This document shows, one piece after another, positions 19,321-27,341 of a stretch of DNA of 64,000 nucleotides. Made by a program: the position numbers and the translations under genes. The notes under the pieces were generated by a model, which saw nothing but the letters and a program-made list of their open reading frames with translations, searched no databases and was not told the DNA's origin. Origin of the DNA: Bacteroidales bacterium (lineage in GTDB: Bacteria > Bacteroidota > Bacteroidia > Bacteroidales > UBA932); the NCBI GenBank assembly GCA_029009115.1, contig JAQXJU010000082.1, positions 1 through 64,000 of the forward strand, given 5' to 3'. Numbering within the stretch: position 1 is the stretch's first letter; every line of letters starts with the position of its first letter.

Positions 19321-20661
19321 CTAAAGTCTTCTGACTGCTTCCTTGAACTGTCTGCCCCTGTCTTCGTAGCTCTTGAACAGGTCGAAGCTTGCACAGCAGG
19401 GGCTGAGGAGCACTACGTCACCGTCTTCTGCGAAGGCTGCGCAGGCCTTTACGCAATCCTCGGCCGAAGCCGTATCCACCATCCTGTCCTTTCCGACTAT
19501 GTCTTCGAAGGCCTCGTGAATCCTGGAGTTGTCCACCCCGAGACAGACTATTGCCTTGACCTTCTGCCTGACCAGATCTCTGAGTACAGAGTAGTCGTTG
19601 CCCTTGTCCTTGCCTCCGACTATCCAAACGACAGGTCTTGTCTGGCACTCCAGTGCGTACCACGCAGAATCGACGTTGGTTGCCTTGGAATCGTTGATGT
19701 ACTGGACTCCTCCGACGTTCAGGACGGGCTCGAGACGGTGCTCGATGGGCTGGAAACTGCTCAGGCTCTCGCGTATCACCCTGTTGTCGATTCCGGCAGC
19801 CTTGGCGGCCAGAGCGGCGGCCATCGAGTTGTAAACATTATGCCTGCCGCCGAGGGCAAGCTCCTTCAGGAAGATAGAACTCTCGTCGTCATCTACCTTT
19901 ACCACCATCCTGTCACCTTCGAGCCAGGCACCCTCGGCAAGCTGCTTCTCCTGGGTAAAGGGCAGCTGCTTGGCCTGCATCACAATCTTGCTGAGATGCT
20001 CTACGGTAATCTTGTCGTCGGAGTCGAAAATGAAGCAGTCCTCGGGACGCAGATTTCTTGTGATGCGGAACTTGGCCTGGATGTAGTTTTCGAATTTGTG
20101 GTCGTAGCGGTTGAGGTGGTCGGGAGTGATGTTGGTTATGATAGCAATGTCCGGACGGAAGTCGTATGCGTCATCGAGCTGGAAACTGCTGATTTCGAGC
20201 ACATAATAGTCGTGCTTCTCGGTTGCCACCTGCAAGGCGTAGCTCTTGCCGATATTGCCGCCGAGACCTACGTTCAGTCCTGCCTGCTGCAACAGATAGT
20301 AGATGAGCGAGGTCGTTGTGGTTTTGCCGTTTGAGCCCGTAATGCAAATCTTCTTCGCGTTGTCGTAGCGCGATGCAAACTCTATCTCTGAGATGATGTG
20401 GGTGCCCTGTCCTGCCAGCTTGCGTACCATAGGGGCAGTGGAGGGAATCCCGGGGCTCTTTATTACCTCGTCGGCGTTGAGAATCTCGCTCTCGGTATGC
20501 CCTCCCTGCTCAAAGGGAATATCCCATTCGCGCAGGGTCTTGAGATAGTCTTCCCTGATTGTCCCGTTGTCAGAGAGGAAGACATCAAATCCCTTTACCT
20601 TTGCAAGCACAGCGGCTCCCACACCGCTTTCTGCTCCACCCAAAACTACTATCCTTTTCAT
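19321..20661 (-). CDS. murD: UDP-N-acetylmuramoylalanine--D-glutamate ligase
   Basis: VVLGGAESGVGAAVLAK; ITGSNGKTTTTSLIYYLL; NDSKATN. Confidence 0.95.
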   Translation of the reverse strand: MKRIVVLGGAESGVGAAVLAKVKGFDVFLSDNGTIREDYLKTLREWDIPFEQGGHTESEILNADEVIKSPGIPSTAPMVRKLAGQGTHIISEIEFASRYDNAKKICITGSNGKTTTTSLIYYLLQQAGLNVGLGGNIGKSYALQVATEKHDYYVLEISSFQLDDAYDFRPDIAIITNITPDHLNRYDHKFENYIQAKFRITRNLRPEDCFIFDSDDKITVEHLSKIVMQAKQLPFTQEKQLAEGAWLEGDRMVVKVDDDESSIFLKELALGGRHNVYNSMAAALAAKAAGIDNRVIRESLSSFQPIEHRLEPVLNVGGVQYINDSKATNVDSAWYALECQTRPVVWIVGGKDKGNDYSVLRDLVRQKVKAIVCLGVDNSRIHEAFEDIVGKDRMVDTASAEDCVKACAAFAEDGDVVLLSPCCASFDLFKSYEDRGRQFKEAVRRL

Positions 20662-20703
20662 ATCGAAAAAACGTTTCTTACCCCACTTGCAGCGGGATTA
20701 TAA

Positions 20704-21888
20704 CTATCTGACTTTCAGCAGTGCCAGCGTGGCAACTGCAAGTATTATCCCTATCAGCCAGAACCTTGTCACTATCTTGGCTTCAGGCAGCGCCCTGCTT
20801 GGCTTAGTCAGCAGGGCATCCACTCCTTCTTTCTGGAAGTGGTGATGCAGGGGGGCCATCTTGAATATCCTCCGTCCGCTTCCGTACTTGCGTTTCGTAT
20901 ATTTGAAATAACTCCTCTGAAGCAGCACCGAGAGGCTCTCGACCAGGAAGATTCCGCACAGAATGGGGAGAAGCAGTTCCTTTCGTATCAGAACGGCGCT
21001 CACTCCTATGATTCCTCCTATTGTAAGGCTGCCGGTGTCGCCCATAAAGACCTGGGCCGGATAGGAGTTGTACCACAGGAAGCCTATCAATGCCCCCACG
21101 AAGGCCGACATGAACACGGCAACTTCTCCTGTCCCGGGCAGATACATAATGTTGAGGTAGTCCGAGTTCAGGACATTCCCCGAGAGATAGGCAAGTATTC
21201 CGAGCACCAGCCCCACTATTGCCGATGTTCCGGCGGACAACCCGTCCATACCGTCGGTGATGTTAGCTCCGTTCGAACAGGCCGTTATCACGAAGATGAT
21301 CATCAGCATATAGATGCCCCAGGAGCAGTACACTCCCATCTGACCCTTGAAGGGAGAGAGCCACGAATAGTCGAATTCGTGAGCCCCCACGAAGGGGATG
21401 GTGGTTACAAGCTCGTCGGTGGCAATCTCAGGACTCAGGCACATGATCAGGGCCACGAAGAGTCCGAGAAGCAGCTGCGATATGAGCTTTCCCCTCTCTG
21501 AAAGGCCTTCCTTGTTATGCTTGAAAACCTTGATGTAGTCGTCGGCAAAGCCCAGAGCCCCGCACATAAGGGTAGTGAAGACAAGCAGTCTGACGTAAAT
21601 GTTGGTCAGGTCGCATATCAGCAGTACCGATATCAGTACCGACAAAATGATGATTACTCCTCCCATTGTGGGGGTGCCCTTCTTGCTGAGCTGACCTTCG
21701 AGACCGAGATCCCTGATGGTCTCTCCTATCTGCGCCTTCTGAAGACGGTCGATTATCTTGCGTCCGGCAATGAGCGCGACCAGCATCGCCACGATGTTTG
21801 CAGCGATGGCCCGGAACGACAGGTAGCTCATAAGCCCGTGTCCGGGGAAGTCATAGTCTTTCAGCAGGTCGAAGAGATGATATATCAT
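20704..21888 (-). CDS. mraY: Phospho-N-acetylmuramoyl-pentapeptide transferase
   Basis: Polytopic; KKGTPTMGGVIII; NGANITDGMDGLSAG; KMAPLHHHFQ. Confidence 0.96.
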   Translation of the reverse strand: MIYHLFDLLKDYDFPGHGLMSYLSFRAIAANIVAMLVALIAGRKIIDRLQKAQIGETIRDLGLEGQLSKKGTPTMGGVIIILSVLISVLLICDLTNIYVRLLVFTTLMCGALGFADDYIKVFKHNKEGLSERGKLISQLLLGLFVALIMCLSPEIATDELVTTIPFVGAHEFDYSWLSPFKGQMGVYCSWGIYMLMIIFVITACSNGANITDGMDGLSAGTSAIVGLVLGILAYLSGNVLNSDYLNIMYLPGTGEVAVFMSAFVGALIGFLWYNSYPAQVFMGDTGSLTIGGIIGVSAVLIRKELLLPILCGIFLVESLSVLLQRSYFKYTKRKYGSGRRIFKMAPLHHHFQKEGVDALLTKPSRALPEAKIVTRFWLIGIILAVATLALLKVR

Positions 21889-23282
21889 AATCCTAAAACT
21901 TCTTTCACAATTTCACGTTCGTCAAAATGGTGGTATTCCTTTCCGATAATCTGGTAGGTCTCGTGCCCTTTTCCGGCAAGCAGTATGGTCGAACTGTCGG
22001 GGCTGAGGGTAATGGCGGCACGTATGGCTTCGCGACGGTCAGTTATGCATACAGTCTTTGAAAGACCTTCAGGGGATAGTCCGGCCCTTATGTCGGAGAT
22101 GATGCTTTCGGGGTCCTCGGTTCTGCAGTTGTCCGATGTGATGAAGATTCTGTCGGCCATCTTCTCGGCTATTGCAGCCATCTCGGGACGCTTGGTCTTG
22201 TCGCGGTCGCCCCCGCAGCCGAAGCAGCATACCAGATTCCTCTTCGGGGACACTGCCCTCAGCGTACCGAGAACATTCTCAAGTGCATCGGGAGTGTGCG
22301 CGTAGTCTATCACCACAGCAAGGTCTCTGGGCCCGCGTATGGTTTCGAGCCTGCCCTTTGCCGATTCAAGCCTGCTCAGTGCAAGCAGAACTTCGTCTCT
22401 GTCGGCTCCCAGTTCCAATGCGGTGCAGTAGATTGCAAGCAGGTTGTATGCGTTGTGGGCCCCGATGAGGCGGGTCCATACCTCTGTTCCGTCGAGTTTG
22501 AGCATCATCCCTTCGAAACTCTGCTCGAGGATGCGGCAGTTGTGGTCGGCCACGCTCCGGCAGGAGTAGCTCACCACCTTTGCCGCGCAGTTCTGGACCA
22601 TCACCATTCCGTTGCGGTCGTCGGCGTTGATAATGGCTGTCGCCTTCTTGGGCAGATTGTCGAAGAACAGTTTCTTGCAGCGCAGATACTCTGCAAAGGT
22701 CTTGTGATAGTCGAGATGGTCGTGGGTCAGATTCGAGAAAATTCCTATCCTGAATTCAAGGCCGGCGACCCTTTCCTGTTCGAGTCCTATCGAACTGACC
22801 TCCATAAAGCAGTACTGGCATCCGGCATCGACCATTTCCCTGAGCAGGGAGTTGATGGTGATGGGGTCTGCCGTGGTGTTTGCGGTCTCAAGCCTGTGCG
22901 CTCCTACGAAATTGGCTATGGTCGAGAGCAGGCCGCACTCGTATCCGAGCGAGCGGAACAGATTATAGAGCAGAGTGACGGTAGTTGTCTTGCCGTTAGT
23001 CCCGGTGATTCCCACAAGTTCGAGTTCTCCCGAAGGGTGCGAATAGAACTTGTCGGCGCACAGGGCCAGAGCCTTGCGGTCGGCATCGACCACTGCTGCA
23101 GCCCCTCTTGAAAGGGCGTCAGCAATGAAGTCGTGCCCGTCGGCCGAGCATCCTGCCGTGGCAATGAACAGGCTACCCTCAGTGGCCTTGCGCGAGTCGC
23201 TGCAAATGGCACTGATTTCGGTCTCGGGGCTTCCCTTGAGTATGCTGGCTCCTGTATTCTTTATTATCTCGCTTAGTTTCAT
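21885..23282 (-). CDS. murE: UDP-MurNAc-tripeptide synthetase
   Basis: GITGTNGKTTTVTLLYNLF; DYAHTPDALENVL; start assigned to ATG 23282 overlapping ftsI stop (ATGA). Confidence 0.94.
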   Translation of the reverse strand: MKLSEIIKNTGASILKGSPETEISAICSDSRKATEGSLFIATAGCSADGHDFIADALSRGAAAVVDADRKALALCADKFYSHPSGELELVGITGTNGKTTTVTLLYNLFRSLGYECGLLSTIANFVGAHRLETANTTADPITINSLLREMVDAGCQYCFMEVSSIGLEQERVAGLEFRIGIFSNLTHDHLDYHKTFAEYLRCKKLFFDNLPKKATAIINADDRNGMVMVQNCAAKVVSYSCRSVADHNCRILEQSFEGMMLKLDGTEVWTRLIGAHNAYNLLAIYCTALELGADRDEVLLALSRLESAKGRLETIRGPRDLAVVIDYAHTPDALENVLGTLRAVSPKRNLVCCFGCGGDRDKTKRPEMAAIAEKMADRIFITSDNCRTEDPESIISDIRAGLSPEGLSKTVCITDRREAIRAAITLSPDSSTILLAGKGHETYQIIGKEYHHFDEREIVKEVLGL

Positions 23283-25381
23283 CTGAGTATGAGCTTTAGA
23301 GTGCTTCCGCTTTCTGTCTTGGTTCCTGCTGACGGAGACTGCGACAAGACCTGGCCGCTGCCTTGGTAAGTGCATTTCAGTCCAGAATTTTCTGCTATCC
23401 AGAGGGCGTCCTTAAGCCCCAACCCGCGAAGGTCGGGGACTGTCAGGCTTTCGCCTTCTTCCGACGGCAGGCTGGCATGGGCAGTCATTCTGGGGACACT
23501 TCCAGTCTTGCCTATGCTCTTCTGCCAGTATGGATCGGTATCGACTATTCCGGCAATCAGTTCTTTGATGGCCTTTGCCGGATATCCACCTCCGTAGAAT
23601 GAAGACGAAGACAGCTTCGAATATACCACAGAGATTACGCTGTAACGGGGGTCTTCGGCAGGGAAGAATCCCACGAAGGTTCCCTGGTTTTTCTTCCGGC
23701 CGTATTCGTCCTTGTATTTTCCGTTTTCGAGTACAATCTGTGCAGTTCCGGTCTTGCCTGCAACCGAGCAGCTGGCATTTCCCAGGACCCTGGCCGTCCC
23801 TTCTTCCGTAACCGCCCTGAGTGCCCTTGTGAGTGTGTCTGCGACGGCCCTTGTGCAAATGGAGGCGTTCAGCACCGAGGGGCCTCTCTTTTCGCAGACG
23901 CTTCCGTTCTTCTCTATCGATTCTACGAGATAAGGCTTCATCATCCGGCCCTTGGCCGCAATGGCGTTGTAGAATGTAAGGATGTGCAGGGGAGTTTCGG
24001 CAGTGCTGTATCCGTAGGCCACCGAGCCGAGGGTGGTGTTGCTCCAGTACTGTCCTCCGACCTTGGGAAGGACAGGAACTCTCAGTCCGTCAAGGTCGAA
24101 GTCGAACTTCTCGCCCAGCTTGTACTGATATACCTTGTCCATATAGTTCCGGGGATTCGACGAATAATTCTCGATGGCAAGAGTTGCTAGTACGTAGTTC
24201 GAAGAAATCTTGAATCCGTCCAGATAAGATATCCTGTTGGTGTGATGCTCCCTCTCCCAGTCGGTGATGTGTCTGTCAACGGGAAGCTTGGAGTTCTTTA
24301 TTACTCCGTGGTTGGTTGGGATAGTCTCGTCGAGGCTCTTGATGTGCCCGTCTGAGAGAGCTGCGGCGAGAGTCACGGTCTTGAACACCGAGCCGGGCTC
24401 ACCGAGGCGTCCGATTGCAAGATTTGAAATCTCCTCGAGGCTGCCTGTGGTTTCGTCCCTGAGCAGATTGACCATAGCTCTGATTGCTCCTGTCCCCACC
24501 TCCATCAAAACCAGACAGGCTCCTTCGATCTCGCTGTCCTCCTCTATTTGTCTGCGCAGGGCTCTGTCTGCAAGGTCTTGATAATCAATGTTGATAGTGG
24601 TGCGTATATCTTTCCCGTCCACCGCGGGGACATAATCGTGGCTGTAGTCTCTGATTCTGCCGGCATCCGAACTTCTGAGCCACTGCTCGCCTTCGGTGCC
24701 ATGCAGAACATAGTCGAACTGGCCCTCTATCCCTATGTGGGTGTTGCTTACCTGCGAACGGTTGTCGCGTACGAATCCTATAGTGCGTCGGGCGAGTTTT
24801 CCGTAGGGATACTGGCGTATATTGCGCTGCTCGACTATCATACCGCCTTTGCCCCGGCTCTCGTTGAAAAGGGGCAGTTCCTTGAGTTTCAGGAAGGTAT
24901 CATGATCGACTCCGTGCCCTATCTTCAGATAGCGCTTGCCGCTTCTGCGTCCGTTCTCGATAGAAAGATAGTGTTCTCTTGCCGACTTCTCGGGGAAGAA
25001 CAGGGCAAGTCCTTCCGAGAGTTCTCTTGCCTTGGCGAGCCACTTCTGCTCAAGTTTTTCGCCCTTCGACTTGTCGGTCATCGAGGCAAATCTCTCCTTC
25101 TGAACAGTACAGTCCATATATATCTGGTACTGAGGGCAGGACATGGCCAGGAGCCTTCCGTCGCAGGCAAGGATGTTCCCGCGTGTGGGCTCTATGACTT
25201 CCCTTGTGCTCTTGGGAGTGAGGGCATTGATAATCTTCTGGTCGGGGTTGAAGAACAGCTGAATCTGGATTATCCTCCCGACCACGAGAATCGAGCACAA
25301 CAGAAGAAGCAGATAGAAAACATACAGAATGATTCCTATCCTGTCTCTGTGGGGAGTAGTATTTGTGTCGTGCCCTGTCAT
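23279..25381 (-). CDS. ftsI: Penicillin-binding protein FtsI with C-terminal PASTA domain
   Basis: Transpeptidase GEPGSVFKTVT (SxxK), VAGKTGTAQ (KTG); C-terminal VPDLRGLGLKDALWIAENSGL PASTA. Confidence 0.93.
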   Translation of the reverse strand: MTGHDTNTTPHRDRIGIILYVFYLLLLLCSILVVGRIIQIQLFFNPDQKIINALTPKSTREVIEPTRGNILACDGRLLAMSCPQYQIYMDCTVQKERFASMTDKSKGEKLEQKWLAKARELSEGLALFFPEKSAREHYLSIENGRRSGKRYLKIGHGVDHDTFLKLKELPLFNESRGKGGMIVEQRNIRQYPYGKLARRTIGFVRDNRSQVSNTHIGIEGQFDYVLHGTEGEQWLRSSDAGRIRDYSHDYVPAVDGKDIRTTINIDYQDLADRALRRQIEEDSEIEGACLVLMEVGTGAIRAMVNLLRDETTGSLEEISNLAIGRLGEPGSVFKTVTLAAALSDGHIKSLDETIPTNHGVIKNSKLPVDRHITDWEREHHTNRISYLDGFKISSNYVLATLAIENYSSNPRNYMDKVYQYKLGEKFDFDLDGLRVPVLPKVGGQYWSNTTLGSVAYGYSTAETPLHILTFYNAIAAKGRMMKPYLVESIEKNGSVCEKRGPSVLNASICTRAVADTLTRALRAVTEEGTARVLGNASCSVAGKTGTAQIVLENGKYKDEYGRKKNQGTFVGFFPAEDPRYSVISVVYSKLSSSSFYGGGYPAKAIKELIAGIVDTDPYWQKSIGKTGSVPRMTAHASLPSEEGESLTVPDLRGLGLKDALWIAENSGLKCTYQGSGQVLSQSPSAGTKTESGSTLKLILR

Positions 25382-25734
25382 TTCTCCAGTCGTACTGCAG
25401 GTTTTTCAGGCTCGCGCAGTTGCGAGCCCATATTCGCGAGCATCTCTTCTACGGTGCTTCTCCGGCTGAGGCTCACAAGTTCATAGGTTTTCTGCGCGTG
25501 CTCTATCTCAAGGTTGTGAATGATTTTCTTGTTCCGTTCAACCTTGTTCAGAGTAGTGTCGGTAGCCAGCGAGGCCCAAATCGACAGCCAGAACAGAAGG
25601 AATAGGTAGGCAAAGTGAGGGAAGTAGCGAATAATGTTGAGGCGCAGCAGCAACTCCCCGACGAGCACTGCCGAAACAATGTTCTTCAGGGTTTTCCAGA
25701 GGTCCTTTATTTTCCACTTCACTGCGTTTGCCAT
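25378..25734 (-). CDS. FtsL-like cell division protein
   Basis: Small single-TM protein with coiled-coil-like region between rsmH and ftsI. Confidence 0.75.
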   Translation of the reverse strand: MANAVKWKIKDLWKTLKNIVSAVLVGELLLRLNIIRYFPHFAYLFLLFWLSIWASLATDTTLNKVERNKKIIHNLEIEHAQKTYELVSLSRRSTVEEMLANMGSQLREPEKPAVRLEK

Positions 25735-25739
25735 TTTTT

Positions 25740-26687
25740 TTAGATTCTCTCAGCAATTCTCAGTTTTGCGCTCCTTGCCCTTGTGTTTGAAGCAATTTCA
25801 TCTTCGCTCGGAAGAATGGGCTTGCGGTTTACCGCCTTCAAGGGGGCAGAGCTCCTTCCGTATATGTCGGTGTAGATTTCGCCCGAGATGTTTCCGCTGC
25901 GGATGAAGTTCTTCACCATCCTGTCTTCGAGCGAGTGGTAGGTGATGACAACCAGTCTCCCTCCCTTCTTGAGCGAGGCGGCTGCTCCGGAGAGGAACTT
26001 CTCCAGGGCCCTCATCTCCGAATTGACTTCAATCCTGAATGCCTGGTAGATTCTGGCAAGCACCTTATGCTCAAGATAATCTGGCAGGGCGGGCCGGACG
26101 GCATCGTCGAGGTCGTCGGTTGTGAGTATGGCTTTCTTCGAGCGGTAGGCAACGATGAGCTGCGCTATCCTTCTCGGAGAATCCACTTCTCCGTAGAGCC
26201 GGAGCATACGCTCCAATTCTTCTTGCGTATAAGAATTGGCGATGTCCGCCGCGGTCCGGTCTCCCTGCACATTCATTCTCATATCCAGAGGGGCGCTGAA
26301 ACGGAATGAGAAGCCTCTGTCGGGGGTGTCAAACTGGTGTGAGGACACTCCAAGGTCGGCAATCACTCCATCGAGTCCCTCGGGAGCATGCAACAGGCTG
26401 AAGTTATGTATGAATCTGAAATTGGCGTGAATAGGTATCAGACGGGCGTCGTCGGGGGCATTGAGGAGGGCATCGGCATCCTGGTCGAACGCCAGAAGTT
26501 TCCCTACCGGCCCTTCGCTTGGGCTGTCGGTGGTGGCTGAGGGTTTCGCTGCGCCGGAAAGGGCTTCCAGAATCCCGCGACTGTGGCCGCCACCCCCGAA
26601 CGTGGCATCGGCATACACACCTGCGGGTTTTACCGCAAGCCCCTCGATACTCTCCTTGAAAAGTACAGGATTGTGATATTCAGACAT
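25740..26687 (-). CDS. rsmH: 16S rRNA (cytosine(1402)-N4)-methyltransferase
   Basis: YHNPVLFKESIEGL; DATFGGGGHSRGIL; VVITYHSLEDRMVKNF. Confidence 0.95.
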   Translation of the reverse strand: MSEYHNPVLFKESIEGLAVKPAGVYADATFGGGGHSRGILEALSGAAKPSATTDSPSEGPVGKLLAFDQDADALLNAPDDARLIPIHANFRFIHNFSLLHAPEGLDGVIADLGVSSHQFDTPDRGFSFRFSAPLDMRMNVQGDRTAADIANSYTQEELERMLRLYGEVDSPRRIAQLIVAYRSKKAILTTDDLDDAVRPALPDYLEHKVLARIYQAFRIEVNSEMRALEKFLSGAAASLKKGGRLVVITYHSLEDRMVKNFIRSGNISGEIYTDIYGRSSAPLKAVNRKPILPSEDEIASNTRARSAKLRIAERI

Positions 26688-26703
26688 CTGGCCGGTCTCC
26701 TAT

Positions 26704-27153
26704 CTATCTTTCAGATAGTTTTCCGGCAAGGGCAATGAATTCTTCGTTCGAGATTCCGCTACGCTCGAATTCCTCTTTGGCCCAAATCTCGATTTTGTAA
26801 TCATTGCCGGAGAAAACCACCTCTTTGTTAACAGCTATTGCGTTGAGGAGTTTGCGGGATATGGTAATACGACCCAACTTGGCGTCGGGCTCAACGATAT
26901 CGCGGTCCCGCATATATTCTCTCCAGAAGATTTCGTCTTCCTTGTTGAAGAAATTGAGTTTGGATTTGACTTCGAGAGACTGTTTCTGCCACTCCTCAAG
27001 AGTGTACATCTCAAGACACGGGGCAAACAGGTCCTTCTTTATGACAAACCTCATATCACTTCCCTCGGGCATAAGAGCCTTCAACGCCGAGGGAAAAACC
27101 ATTCTCCCCTTGTCGTCCAGTTTTGCTGAATATTCCCCGATGAAGGTGACCAT
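26704..27153 (-). CDS. mraZ: Division/cell wall cluster transcriptional repressor MraZ
   Basis: FIGEYSAKLDDKGRMVFPSALK SpoVT/AbrB-like fold; first gene of dcw cluster. Confidence 0.93.
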   Translation of the reverse strand: MVTFIGEYSAKLDDKGRMVFPSALKALMPEGSDMRFVIKKDLFAPCLEMYTLEEWQKQSLEVKSKLNFFNKEDEIFWREYMRDRDIVEPDAKLGRITISRKLLNAIAVNKEVVFSGNDYKIEIWAKEEFERSGISNEEFIALAGKLSER

Positions 27154-27174
27154 ATTTCATATACGCAAGTGGGA

Positions 27175-27182
27175 CAAAGATA
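27175..27182 (-). promoter_or_regulatory. Candidate mraZ -7 promoter element TATCTTTG
   Basis: caaagata on + strand, 22 nt upstream of mraZ ATG. Confidence 0.55.
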
Positions 27183-27190
27183 GGGAATTT

Positions 27191-27230
27191 TTTCCACTTT
27201 CTTACATTCTCTTCCAAACTTTTCCACAAA
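27191..27230 (-). promoter_or_regulatory. Candidate MraZ operator: four 10-bp-spaced TGGAA/TGTAA repeats
   Basis: On - strand gtggaaaagt|ttggaagaga|atgtaagaaa|gtggaaaaaa; exact 10-bp period. Confidence 0.55.
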
Positions 27231-27253
27231 CTTATGCACATCTCCCCTGTCGC

Positions 27254-27290
27254 AAAAAAACCACACTGACAACTTGCCGGTGTGGTTTTT
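27254..27290 (-). terminator. Rho-independent terminator downstream of the MG2/plug-like gene
   Basis: Stem aaaaaccacac / gtgtggttttt with T-run on - strand. Confidence 0.75.
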
Positions 27291-27341
27291 GGGGACTGAG
27301 GCTTTGGATTTCTTGCCCAGATACTTTAAGTACCTCGAATG

